A stretch of 64,000 nucleotides of DNA, from the NCBI GenBank assembly GCA_022559845.1, contig CM040129.1, positions 1,302,001-1,366,000 of the forward strand. Reading direction: 5' to 3'. Origin of the DNA: Amorphophallus konjac. Lineage: Eukaryota; Streptophyta; Magnoliopsida; Alismatales; Araceae. The notes under the pieces were generated by a model that did no database searches, was not told the DNA's origin, and saw only the letters and a list, made by a program, of their open reading frames with translations. The translations under genes and the position numbers were made by a program. Below, piece by piece: positions 26,401 to 37,466 of this stretch (within the stretch, counting starts at the first letter, position 1; the number at the start of each line of letters is the position of its first letter).

Positions 26401-29400
26401 GTACAGACTTCAACCAATAGAAGCACGATGTACAGACTTGAATTGAAGTGATGCACAATGTACAGACTTCATGAAATGATGTATGCAATGCACTGGACAA
26501 TGTATAGACTTCATATATGAAGTTACACGATGTATAGACTTGATGAAATGCATTGAGCACATGAGAAAGTCTGTACAAACTTTATAGTGCTAAGACGATG
26601 TACAGACTTCATGCCAAGAGAAACTCTGTACACACTAGATCAAAGCAAAGTAGTTGACTGTATGGACTTCCAGTGTGTAGACATGCCAAAGATAACTGGA
26701 CGATGTACAGACTTGAACAAGGTAAAGTCTGTACAGACTTGGAAGTTCACAGTGTGTAGACTTTGGCAAGGCAACGTTGGTAAAGCAACCACTGTATAGA
26801 CTTGCTGAACAGAGCGTAGGTAAAAGTATAGACTTGGAAGTGCAACGTAGGAAAAGATGCCAATGTACAGACTTTGACAAAGCAGCGATGTACAGACTTG
26901 CACAGTTCCAGCTAGAGGATGTATAGACTTTACCCAATAGTCCAATGTACAGACTTCACGATGAAGGCATGAACAGTCCGATGTGTAGACTTCATGAACA
27001 AGACGCTGAAGTCTGTATAGACTTTAACACTGAATGAGACGTTGGCTGAAATAATAGGCTGTACAGACTTTAGATGCGTGAGACGCAAGTTGAGACAATG
27101 CAGTGTACAGACTTCATGCATGCAGACGTTGAACTACAGAATGTGCAGACTTTGCCAACAATCAACAATGCAGTGTATAGACTTGGCCAATGCAACGTTG
27201 TATAGACTTCAAGTCAGAATACACAATGTGTGGACTTGACCAATGTTCAGACTTTGAATATGAAGATCAATGTATGGACTTGGAAAACAAAGGGGGCGTC
27301 GACCCATCAGAAGGGAGCGTCGACCCACAACTGTCCAGACTATGCATGAGACGGTGAGCCATGTGCAGACTTTGAAGCTTAACAGAGACATAGGATGTAC
27401 AGACTTCATGAAATGCATGCTATTCAATGTACACACTTTGAATGCTTGAGAGGCGATGCATGAGACGCACATTAAGACGCTGGACTCTGTACAGTCTTGA
27501 GCGATGTATGGGCTTAGCTTCGTGCAAGCTACAGTCCAATGTATGGACTTTGAAGTTCAACTGGTGAGTGTACAGACTTCACCAATGAGACGCTCACTGT
27601 ACAGACTTTGTCTGTGACACATCCAATGTACATACTTCAAGGCATGAGCAAATGCAATGTACAGACATGCAAAACTGGGGAAATGCAATGTATGCTGGAA
27701 CACATTAATGCAATCTATTCAAACAGAATAATGCATTCAAAACATCATTTCATCATCATTCATGTTGCTATCATATGCAGAATGCTCAAGGATCTCAAGG
27801 ATAAAGGATGCACAGGAATGCACTCACTTTGTTGCTATCATCAAAACAAAATAGCATTGCTATCATCAAATCAACATAGCACATGCTTGTGCCTAAGGGG
27901 CACAACATTCTCCCCCTTTTTGATGATGGCAACAAAGTGACAGTAAGTCACCAAGATTTTCTCCCCCTTTGACATAATCAAAAATAGAAAAACAGTAAAG
28001 ACATGAGTTACTTTATTTCATTGATAAAGAACTCAGTTTCTCAGTGACCGAGTCATTGCTCTGAATTCACAATTTTTCATTTAGTCAACATTTTTCAAGT
28101 TATGTGTAACAATAATACACACTACATGCATCTTAACCAAAGTAGCCCTGAATTCACATTTTCAGATATCTGATGAGAGAGTCTAAGGTTTACATGACAC
28201 ATGTGGTTAAAGTTTATTAAACCTTATCATTCAGATATTTTTCAATTCATTTAACTACAAATCTGAGAATATATTAATCTTATATCAGTCTGATTCAATG
28301 ATAATTCTTAAACCTATATGATAGGAGTTTCTACCAATTTCTCAGACTGAATTGCATGACATGCAGCATAAGTTCCTCAGATCAGAACAATAAGTTTAGC
28401 AACCAACAATCAATAGTAGAAATTATATCAGTCACACCAGCTGAGAAGAATGTGAAAGGAGAGTATAAGCTGGTGCTAGAGTAAATCACCAATAGAGAAA
28501 TATTTCAGAAGAGTGAACATCAACACACAGTGGCTGAGTCTGGAATTCAGACAGATCAGCTGACAAATTGTATCATGAAGGGAGTTGAAAGAAACTCTTC
28601 TTTAACAGCTCAACAAATAGAAGGCAAAATCCTTTTTCAAGAGAGAGAAATATGACATCAGATGAGAATTGATCAATTATTAGACAAGAGGTGTTCAAGA
28701 TGTGACAATCAAAACACCAAGTCTAAATGCTCCCCCTGTCTATATGCAATGAAATTTCTTTTTAGGTTTTTAAAAATTTTTTTTTATGATATGCACTGCT
28801 CTTCATATGAGAAGTATGCAACAATTCTGATAAGGAGAGCATGATGACCAAGCAACAGCAAACAAGCTCCCCCTGACAAAATGCATGATATGCAATGAAT
28901 CATTTCTTTTCAAATTTAATTTTCTTCAAATTGATGATATGCAATACACTATTCTATATGAAAACTAGACCCATGGTACTGGGCGGATGACTTGGTCCAA
29001 GGACCACCTCACTCATGGCAGTAGCATCAAGACATACTCCATCTGCCCTTCAGCACTGTTCCATTTAATATACCATGATGGCCATGAATGACAATGCAGT
29101 GCCAATGCAGTTCTATATGTAAACAGTTACTTCTTTTGGAGTTTTCAGTATGATGATGCGCAATGCATTCACTATATGTATGCATATGCAATTTCAGACA
29201 ATCATCAATATGCAAATCATGTATGAGGAGAATTCAGAAAATCTAAACCTGACAATGCTGAACATGAAAGAATGTGCAAAACTCAGATTCAAAAATCAGA
29301 TTTAACATGCTATGCAGAATGTTTACTCAAACATAAATAGCATCATGAGAGAGCAATCAACTTTTCAAGATAAATTAATTTAACATAGATAGATCATTAT

Positions 29401-32400
29401 GATATGCAGTCATTGGACACATGCATTGACTGTAGCACTAAATGACCCATTCAGGCTCAGTGCAAGTTATGCATTTAACAACAATCATACAATAGATGGC
29501 AAGAGAACATCAATTTGAGCAGAATTTAACTTCAGTAGCTGAGTCTGGAAGACAGACTGATCAGCTAGTCAAGAAGAGATCATCAAAAATCAAACATGCA
29601 AAAACAACAATTTCAGATGATGAATTTAAAACAAAGTTCAGAACTGACCTGAAGAATTGAATCCTGGGGTTTTCCCTTTTTGAGTGCCTTGGCTAAATTC
29701 AACCCCTTTTATTCATTTCCAAGGCACACCTGCAGCAAGACAGTCATTTTGATCCTGCAGTGACCCAAACAGCCTTGGGTCCTACATTAGTCCTGACAGG
29801 TGTTCTGAACAATCTCTTAGCAGCATTATCATCATAGCCCATCAACTTATGGCTGGACAAGGAATAACCAAATTGACCAGACTTACCATGATAACCAACA
29901 GAATTTAAGTTCCTATTATGCACCATATTGTGAGCATTAAATTCATGTGCATGAGCATTAAAACTTCTGTTATGTGCATGAGCATTTTGTTTTCTGAACC
30001 CTGCCACCTAGCACTCAGAGGCTTTGTGGTCAGGTTTTCCACAATTAAAGCATGAAGCCACAGAATTAGCAGAAGCATGATGTCCATGTGGATGAGCATG
30101 AGTATTTCTTTTATTAACATGAAAAATTTTCTTTTCATACTCAGCCAGCCGACAGTTGGCAGCTTTGTGGCCTAGCTTGCCACATTCAAAACATGCAGAG
30201 TTTTTCCTTTTATCACTCAAGTTATTTCTAGCAGAATCATAGAAAGCAGGGAATTTTACAGATTTAGAGTTCAATCTATTTCCCTGAGCATGCCAGCAGT
30301 CTTTGACTGCATGCCCACACCTACCACATTCAAAGCATTTAAAATGCTTGCTTCTTGATTCATTTTTACCCCAATGATTTCCTGACCAGCACTCATTAGC
30401 CTTATGTCCAGGCTTGTTGTAAGTGAAACAAATGATATGCTGGCCTGAAGTAGATCTATATCTATGTGGGTCATGAGCATGTGTGAAAGATCTAGGATTC
30501 ACATTGTTGTCTTCCTTCAGTTTAAAACATGTATTCATTAGATGACCACGTCTACCACAGTAATAACAAGATGCATTAGATTTCTTAGTGGCATGGTTTC
30601 TATCAGATAATTTCCTTGAATGCATTGTTTTATTTGCATGCTCATCTTCTTTCAATATTCTGCAATCATCCATGATATGCTCTACCTTGCCACAATAATA
30701 ACATGAGAATTCCTTCTCAGATACATGCAAGTGAGTGGATGAATTGTGAGGAGTGTGTACACCATCAGATTCAACTGAGCTAGCAGATTTTAGGTCATGA
30801 ATAGGAATAGTCTTTACCTTCTTTATTTGACCCTTCTTCTTCAATTTCTGACTATTCTTAACAGTTTTTGTTTGTTTTTCATTTTTCTGTGCTTTGAACT
30901 GAAATACAGTTGATGAAGGTGATTTCTGAGTTTCATTTTGTTTTGGGGATTGCTTTGAGGTACCAGCTACATCAGAACTTTGCACAAAGGTAGTGTATAG
31001 CTGGTTTCTAGAATATGTCTCAACATCAGAATTACAGTATGTTCCCCCTTTTGAACTATCATCCTTCCTTTTTACAACAGTTTTTATTTTTCTTTCATTC
31101 TTAGTAGAATTAGATGCTAATTTTTCTAGATCCTGAATCTTATTTTCCAAAGATGTTATGTGAAGCTCATAACTGGCTATCTCCTGTTCACTGTAGTTGA
31201 CACATTCACTTAAGACTTTATTTGCAGTTTTATACTTCTCAATTTCTTGTTCTAGGCTGTTCGAAATTTGTGATTCTTCATCACAAGTGAGCTTTCCCTT
31301 CTTTAAGGTGAGAAGTGTTTCAGATAAGCCAGTATTTAACAACTTTAATTTTTCAACTTCAGCTTTCAGTTCAGTGTTTTTCTCCACTCTAATTTTCTCA
31401 GCCACCAAGTTTTTGTGATCCTCTTTAAGTGAGATAATTTATTTACTCAGCCATTCATTCTCACTATAAAGATCTTCATTACGTTCTCTCAGAGCTGAGC
31501 ACATATTGCAGTTTGATTCAGCAGAAGAGGAATGTGAACCTTCTCCATTGATTTCATTTATTCTAGTCATAAGGTTTTCATTTTTCTTTTGAAATTCTTT
31601 ATTCTCAAGTTTCAGTTTGTCCAATTCAGAATTGACTTCAGTAAGTTTTTGCATGCTTTTTAGATGTTCATTTTTCTTATCATTCAGCTGATTCTCAATT
31701 TCTGACATTTTGTCCAAGCATGTTTGTTTTTCAATTTCTAGAGAATCATTTTGTTTCTTAAGGTTCTGAACGTCTAGTGTACATGCATCATAAGATTGTT
31801 TCAGATTTGGACAGTTTTCACAGGAATCTTTCAATTTTATTTTATCACATTTCTTTTTCAACTTTTTGTTTTCAGATTTTAATTTCTTGGATACTTCTAA
31901 CAAATTTTCATACATCACTATCAATTTATCAAAAGAGTATCCATCTGATTCGGAGCTTACCTGAGATGAGGTTTCATCATCGTCATTTCTCCGATCAGCC
32001 ATCAAGCATTTGTTATGATTCCTGGTGAGCTTTAGTTTTTCCAGAATGTCTTTGGCATACCTGCAAAAAGAAGTACATGAGATTAAATCTCTGTCAATTG
32101 ATTCTTTCATTAAAACTAATACTCTAGTATTGACAGAATCTTTCAATTTATCCTTTTCAGTCCATCTAGATTTATCTTTTGATAGGTTGTATGGACCGTG
32201 AGTCATTATCTTCCAGAGATTCGGATCAGTTGATTTCACATACTGATGAAACTTTTCAAACCAAGACTCAAAATTATTACCTCTGAATATCGGAGGATTA
32301 GCCATCGAAGTAGATAACAACCAGATTCAAAGCACAGGATAATTGACAAGAAATGCACTAAAACAGATGAGCAAAGTAAAGCACTAATTCAGTGAAACAA

Positions 32401-35400
32401 AACACGATCTTAAAAGACTCACTCTGAAATGCACCAACAGTTAGAAGGATCTGCTGCGGATTGTTAGATCCTATGCACAGCAACCCGCTCTGATACCAAG
32501 TGTTGGGTTCGGTGCTATGTATTCAGAGGGGAGGGGTGAATGAATATGTCCTTTAAAAACTTTCGCTCAATTAAAATCTAATGCTCACTAGATAGATTTA
32601 GACAAATGAAACAAGCTGATCAAATATTCTGTTCAACCAGTAAGCAAACACTTGGAGCGCCCCTATGCAAACATATAGCGGAAGCAAAGACAGATAAATC
32701 AAACCATAATGCAATGGGAGTTTTTAGGTGGTTCGGTCCTCCAGACCTACGTCCACCCCACACTCAAAACCCGAGTGTGGCTTACTGCTGCGCAACACAG
32801 CTTGCGTCCGCTGGGCATCACAGCTTGCCTACAACTGCTGGGCCTCACAGCTTGCCATCCCGCTGAGCATCACAGCTTGCTGTCCAGAGAAGTCCACCTC
32901 TGCAACGCTGAGCATCACAGCTTGCTGACCTGTGGAATCCATCACTGCAACCGCTGACTAACAGTTTGAAGAAAGATATAAGAAGAAAAGAAAAGATGGA
33001 ACAAAACAGCAACGGAAAGCTGTAAATGAAGAACAAGAAATATAGCTCTCGAAGGAGCAGTTCTGGCTTAGATTTGATCCAAATGCCAGACAACCACAAT
33101 CTCTCTCTCTCTCTCAGCTCGAGCACTCTATCTCTCTCTTTCTCTTCTTTCTCTTCTTTCTCTTATGCTCTTCTTCTTCTCTTTTGCTGGAACGAGGGGC
33201 TCTCTGCTCCTGCTCTTCTGGTTCAACTCACCCAGCTTCGATCTCGCTTCTCTTGATGAAGAAGACTTGTATATATAGCAGCAGCAGCAGCAGCAGCTAG
33301 GGCGTGTGTTCTCCACATTTCCCGCCCAGGATTTTTGGCCACGTGTCGTCTTCCTGTCAGCCCTTCCAGCCTCGGATCACGTGCCCTTCATTGGCCTCCA
33401 CGAGCAGAGCACCTGTCAGACAGACGAGAACACTTATCGGGTTAAGTATAAACCTTGTACAGACTTTAAGGAAGCAATGCATTGTATAGACTTGCTGTGA
33501 AGAGCAGCAATGTGTAGACTTGTGAAGCGCAACTGCATGCAATGTATAGAGTTCAATGTAAAGACTTGACGTTATGCAGCCTGGGCAATGTATAGACTTG
33601 GTCCAACTAAGAACCAGTCGATGTATAGACTTGGCTGAAGCCAACGCTGAAGCAATGTTCAGACTTTGTTCAACAGCAACGTACAGACTTTATTCAATGT
33701 ATGGTCTTAGTGTGTGCGAGCATGCTAACGTTCAATGTGTAGACTTGGATGAGAACAATGCATGAACACAGTGTATAGACTTAGAAGTCTAAAGGGGCGT
33801 CGACTCATCTAATCAGGGGGTCGACGCATTGATGCATGAATGAAATATACTTCCAATGTGTAGACTTCGGACTTGCCATGATGTGTAGACTTGGAGCACG
33901 AAAGCCACGATGTACAGACTTCGTGAGACTTCAATGAAGACAGACAATGTATAGACTTCATGACTGAGGCACGATGCAGACTCGTCCAATGTATACACTT
34001 GCTCAATGTTCAATCTTCACGAATGATGTACAGACTACCAATGTGTAGACTTTGAGTCTGTAAAGCAAGCGTTGTACAGACTATGCAAGCATGACACTGG
34101 GCGATGGATAGACTTACACTATCGGATGTGTAGACTTCATGAGAATGGAGCAGCCAGTGTATAGACTTCATGCAATGCAATGCAGATGAGTATATAGACT
34201 TCATGCAATGCAATGCAGACCAATGTACAGACTTTGGCGAAGCAAAGGCTGTACAGACTTCAACCAATAGAAGCACGATGTACAGACTTGAATTGAAGTG
34301 ATGCACAATGTACAGACTTCATGAAATGATGTATGCAATGCACTGGACAATGTATAGACTTCATACATGAAGCTACACGATGTATAGACTTGATGAAATG
34401 CATTGAGCACATGAGAAAGTATGTACAAACTTTATAGTGCTAAGACGATGTACAGACTTCATGCCAAGATAAACTCTGTACACACTAGATCAAAGCAAAG
34501 CAATTGACTGTATGGACTTCCAGTGTGTAGACATGCCAAAGATAACTGGACGATGTACAGACTTGAACAAGGTAAAGTCTGTACAGACTTGGAAGTTCAC
34601 AGTGTGTAGACTTTGGCAAGGCAACGTTGGTAAAGCAACCACTGTATAGACTTGCTGAACAGAGCGTAGGTAAAAGTCCCAATGTATAGACTTGGAAGTG
34701 CAACGTAGGAAAAGATGTCAATGTACAGACTTTGGCAAAGCAACGATGTACAGACTTGCACAGTTCCAGCTAGAGGATATATAGACTTTACCCAATAGTC
34801 CAATGTACAGACTTCACGATGAAGGCATGAACAGTCCGATGTATAGACTTCATGAACAAGACGCTGAAGTCTGTATAGACTTTAACACTGAATGAGACGT
34901 TGGCTGAAACAATAGGCTGTACAGACTTTAGATGCGTGAGACGCAAGTTGAGACAATGCAGTGTACAGACTTCATGCATGCAGACGTTGAACTACAGAAT
35001 GTGCAGAATTTGCCAACAATCAACAATGCAGTGTATAGACTTGGCCAATGCAGCGTTGTATAGACTTCAAGTCAGAATACACAATGTGTGGACTTGACCA
35101 ATGTTCAGACTTTGAATATGAAGATCAATGTATGGACTTGGAAAACAAAGGGGGCGTCGACCCATCAGAAGGGAGCGTCGACCCACAACTGTCCAGACTA
35201 TGCATGAGACGGTGAGCCATGTGCAGACTTTGAAGCTTAACAGAGACACAGGATGTACAAACTTCATGAAATGCATGCTATTCAATGTACACACTTTGAA
35301 TGCTTGAGAGACGATGCATGAGACGCACATTAAGACGCCGGACTCTGTACATTCTTGAGCGATGTATGGGCTTAGCTTCGTGCAAGCTACAGTCCAATGT

Positions 35401-37466
35401 ATGGACTTTGAAGTTCAACTGGTGAGTGTACAGACTTCACCAATGAGACGCTCACTGTACAGACTTTGTCTGTGACACATCCAATGTACAGACTTCAAGA
35501 CATGAGCAAATGCAATGTACAGACATGCAAAACTGGGGAAATGCAATGTATGCTGGAACACATTAATGCAATCTATTCAAACAGAATAATGCATTCAAAA
35601 CATCATTTCATCATCATTCATGTTGCTATCATATGCAGAATGCTCAAGGATCTCAAGGATAAAGGATGCACAGAAATGCACTCACTTTGTTGCTATCATC
35701 AAAATAAAATTTCATTGCTATCATCAAATCAACATAGCACGTGCTTGTGCAAAAAGAAAAATACTCTTTTTTGCCCAAGTCCGTACAATGCTAATGAAAG
35801 ATCAGTAATGTGGTTCTGAAGTCCAACTCTGCAAGTCCAATTTTGGCAATGCGTGGTGGACTTGCTCATTCCTGAGTTGAAATGGCAATCCCTGTTGAAG
35901 TTATGGATATGTGACTTAAATCTTATTTGTTTAGTCTCTGAGTTGTGCTTGATTACTTACATTTAGAGTCTACTTTCGGTGACGCTCCTTATTCTTTCAT
36001 TGCTATGATTGTTTGTGCATCCTTTGTTTTTCAGTTGTTCCTTTGATTTTCTCAATTTGCACAGCTGCTAAAATACTCATTTAAGGAAATGAATATGTGA
36101 CATGTCTAATTATTCTCAGGGCCTTTATTGCATAGTTCTTCTCAACACATCACTTCCGATTCTCTGTCAAGCATAAGTTGGTTTCATCAGATGAATGCTG
36201 AAGAGATAACATACCTGTCAACATCATGTGTTTACACTTGACGGAGATGTAAATAATAAATCGTTAATCTTGGGCATACTATGTGGCTTTAACCGGTAAC
36301 TGAAGGATTTGAAATAATGAGTGATTTTTTTTAATAATAGGATGGCAAATGTCCTCCTGTCATCATGTGTTTTCCAGTTATTCTGTTATTAAGAACGTTG
36401 CTGTATTTTCATGTTGGGATTTCGATGGAAATGCCTTACACATTTTATCTGCATGCTGCAGATAGGGATGCTGAAATCCTTGACAACTGTTCCATTAATG
36501 CTTATCTGAACTCTGGCATTTTCAAACATCGTGAAGCTTCTGTCTGTGTACGTGAACTCGATTGGAAAAAACCGTGGCCACCAAGTTCAGAAGCGTGTGA
36601 CGTTGCAGCTAAAAGGTGGTGGTCCTACTCTTCTATGTTGCAGGCTTCTTGATGGTTTAGCAAAGTACTAACTTTTAGGTTGGATTAAGATTGGTGAGGC
36701 AAAACTTTTGATGTATGAGTGTCCAGCCATATGCCATGTTCCAGGTCTAAATATTCATGGACATCAACGGAGGTTGAGGAAGGTGAGAGAGTTTCCCTCT
36801 TGCTAGCTGCCGACGTGATATATAGTGATGACCTGACAGACTCTTTCTTCAGTGTTGTGGAGAGTTTAATGTCAAGAGGTTCTGGAAAGGTAAGACTGCG
36901 GTGGATTCTAAAGAAGAGAGAATCTCTATACAAGAACAAGAGAATCATGATAGTTGTCTACTGTTTCAGGTGCTTTACTTGGCATTGGAGAAAAGGTACA
37001 ATTTCAGTCTTGATGACCTTGACGTTGTTGCCAATGGATATTTGCATTTCCGAAGTTTCCTGAGGGATGAACAAGGTCATCACTCGAACTTCAATTTTTA
37101 TGTTCATTGCCTCGTTTACACTCCCCCCCCTTTTTCTTTTGGCACTAAGTTAAATCCAAGCTCAAGTTAGCAATTAACTGACCAACTGGCTGAATGATGG
37201 CTCAATTCCAGCACAACAATTTCTGATAGAAAAAAACACTCTGATCATCTCGTCAATTATGTAACTTGGCAGAATGCAGCAGGTTTGGAGATGCATCGTT
37301 ACCCTGCTTTGTCGGCAAGCAGATTGACCTTGCTGGGATTCCCCAGTACGTACGAGAGTATGAAAGGGGAGAAGACCTGGAGGTATGGAAGATTACTTAC
37401 GTGGCACCAAGAGGGCACCGCTTGATGCAGAGACTAGAAACGACACACAATCTTCTTCTCCTGTGA
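14429..37466 (+). CDS. METTL22: METTL22-like protein-lysine methyltransferase (Methyltransf_16 family)
   Basis: Predicted SAM-dependent methyltransferase; human METTL22 methylates lysine on a Kin17-type protein (family knowledge, not shown here). Exons: 14429-14597, 14802-14909, 16136-16197, 16268-16370, 16820-16870, 36462-36615, 36745-36889, 36970-37075 and 37273-37466. They sum to 1092 nt, giving 363 residues and a TGA, with all junctions in frame. Motifs: EVMSEVHLGCPPRFSGPF near the N terminus, DEDGDLVLPRRK, VWKAALVLADFVL, the SAM-binding ALELGAGTG, DRDAEILDN, and AADVIYSDDLTDSFF with the family's D-x-x-Y region. The C-terminal part has GKQIDLAGIPQYV and LEVWKITYV. Nothing in the core is broken. 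Intron 5 (16871-36461) is 19,591 bp and packed with retroelements, so correct splicing depends on skipping them. Confidence 0.9.
17517..18045. mobile_element. Possible MITE in METTL22-like intron 5
   Basis: GGGCCCGTTTGATAGGCAG...GGTGTTCGAGTTACC at the left is partly inverted at the right (GGTTAACTCGAACACCTA...CGAATAAGCC, 18000-18045). GC content is higher than the surrounding intron. Termini are imperfect and no target duplication was fixed, so this is tentative. Confidence 0.35.
18419..20610 (-). mobile_element. Solo LTR, 2192 bp, of a SIRE-like copia family
   Basis: Begins TGTTAGATCC and ends GGGGCACAACA, so it has TG...CA ends. It is flanked on both sides by TCTTC (18414-18418 and 20611-20615), a perfect 5-bp target duplication. 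Layout matches the LTRs at 24654 and 32501: a G-run plus GTGAATG near the left end, TTTTTAGGTGGTTCGG followed by TCCACCC, a central CT-rich segment, and a terminal ATCATCAAAATCACAGGGG. Orientation is by analogy with those LTRs. No internal domain remains, so it probably arose by LTR-LTR recombination. Confidence 0.85.
19990..20500. repeat. Irregular array of TGCACYGAC motifs in the solo LTR
   Basis: Roughly 18 copies of a TGCACTGACCT / TGCACCGACTT motif at irregular spacing of about 15-45 bp. It occupies the position held by the TGTATAGACTT array in the larger related LTRs. No coding value. Confidence 0.75.
20611..22410. other. Intronic DNA without a recognised element
   Basis: Part of METTL22-like intron 5. 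Contains a G-run (21002-21014) between GATCGG/CCGATC-rich flanks that resemble 18250-18330, and pyrimidine tracts at 21300-21330. No ORF with a recognisable domain. Confidence 0.5.
22410..23215. mobile_element. Possible hAT-like non-autonomous element
   Basis: Left end GTTTTCAAGGCGTCGC...GCCTAGGCGACAAGGCG and right end CTTCGCCTAGGCACC...GTCGCCGTGACAATCATGG share GCCTAGGCG/CAAGGC themes that are partly inverted, around an AT-rich interior. Boundaries and family are uncertain. Confidence 0.35.
23216..24653. other. Intronic DNA, no gene recognised
   Basis: AG-rich stretch (23440-23900) followed by a GC-richer segment with overlapping ORFs on both strands (23845-24310). These lack recognisable domains and I do not call them genes. 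It ends at the left boundary of the gag-only retrotransposon. Confidence 0.5.
24654..27907 (-). repeat. 3' LTR of the gag-only element (3254 bp)
   Basis: TGTTGGGTTCGG at the left, GGGGCACAACA at the right, next to the polypurine tract. It contains TTTTTAGGTGGTTCGG, several CACAGCTTGC repeats (24950-25080), CT microsatellites (25250-25320) and the TGTAYAGACTT array. Small ORFs inside are by-products of the array. Confidence 0.9.
25600..27665. repeat. Interspersed TGTAYAGACTT array in the 3' LTR
   Basis: About 65 copies by hand count of an 11-13-mer, consensus AATGTAYAGACTT, with common variants TGTGTAGACTT and TGTACAGACTT. Copies are in one orientation with variable spacers (about 10-45 bp). 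Two GTCGAC-containing pairs interrupt it (25945-25980, 27295-27325). Absent elsewhere in the LTR. Confidence 0.9.
27908..27990 (-). promoter_or_regulatory. Polypurine tract of the gag-only element, duplicated
   Basis: Directly inside the 3' LTR, minus-strand reading gives AAAAAGGGGGAGAA adjoining the LTR. A second purine run (AAAGGGGGAGAAAA) lies at about 27958-27975. Further GGGGGAG runs occur at about 28730 and 28870. Plus-strand synthesis normally starts at such a tract. Confidence 0.8.
27991..29743 (-). other. Non-coding interior of the gag-only element
   Basis: Lies where pol would be in an autonomous element, between the end of gag and the polypurine tract. AT-rich, with repeated CTCCCCCTG blocks and no ORF above about 60 codons. 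I see no protease, integrase or RT remnant. Confidence 0.7.
29744..32305 (-). pseudogene. gag polyprotein with coiled coil and six zinc knuckles, two in-frame stops
   Basis: One reading frame runs from ATG at 32305 to TGA at 29744. It is interrupted by TAA at 31441-31439 and TAG at 30010-30008 (probably a former TGG). The N terminus (MANPPIFRGNNFESWFEKF) and the W/F-rich segment match copia SIRE-type gag but are short. A long Lys/Glu/Asn/Leu-rich coiled coil follows (about residues 110-420). Then come six CX2CX4HX4C-type knuckles, e.g. CYYCGRRGHLMNTC and CFECGKLGHKAANC. One (CFTYNKPGHKANEC) has Tyr for the second Cys. After the second stop come His/Asn/Ala repeats. It ends before any protease. 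Gag packages RNA in virus-like particles; here it is probably inactive unless the stops are read through. Confidence 0.85.
32487..32498 (-). other. Primer binding site of the gag-only element
   Basis: The minus strand reads TGGTATCAGAGC, two bases inside the 5' LTR. This is the usual copia site complementary to the 3' end of initiator methionine tRNA. Confidence 0.9.
32501..35750 (-). repeat. 5' LTR of the gag-only element, outer end truncated
   Basis: Co-linear with 24654-27892. It ends at CACGTGCTTGTGC and lacks the last 15 bp (CTAAGGGGCACAACA) found in the other LTR. It carries its own copy of the TGTAYAGACTT array (about 33450-35525), including an 8-bp indel near 34677 relative to the other copy. 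Confidence 0.9.
35751..36461. other. Remaining 3' part of METTL22-like intron 5
   Basis: Unique-looking AT-rich sequence between the retrotransposon and exon 6. A pyrimidine-containing acceptor (CTGCATGCTGCAG) precedes the exon. No ORF of note. Confidence 0.6.

Larger units (their letters stand above)
24654..35750 (-). mobile_element. Gag-only LTR retrotransposon (SIRE/Maximus-like, non-autonomous)
   Basis: Two direct LTRs (24654-27907 and 32501-35750) flank a 4.6-kb interior. On the minus strand the order is 5' LTR, tRNA-iMet-type primer site, gag, long untranslated region, polypurine tract, 3' LTR. Only gag is coded; no protease, integrase, reverse transcriptase or RNase H motif occurs in the interior. 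The layout fits terminal-repeat-with-gag elements derived from SIRE-like copia elements. It lies antisense inside METTL22-like intron 5. The outermost 15 bp of the 35750 end are missing, so no target duplication is visible (left flank TTAAT). By eye the LTRs differ by scattered substitutions and short indels only. Confidence 0.85.

Noticed and set aside
25507..27472. Many 60-100-codon ORFs (SLYIG/KSVH repeats)
   Set aside because: By-products of the TGTAYAGACTT array in the LTR. The same applies to 33357-35330 and 49115-49509.
25600..27665. CRISPR-like repeat and spacer layout
   Set aside because: Repeats are too short and degenerate, spacers vary in length, and the setting is a plant LTR. 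No cas genes.
25600..27665. Pumilio-type (UGUANAUA) sites in plus-strand RNA
   Set aside because: UGUAUAGA differs from the consensus at a key position, and the element's own transcript has the opposite sense.
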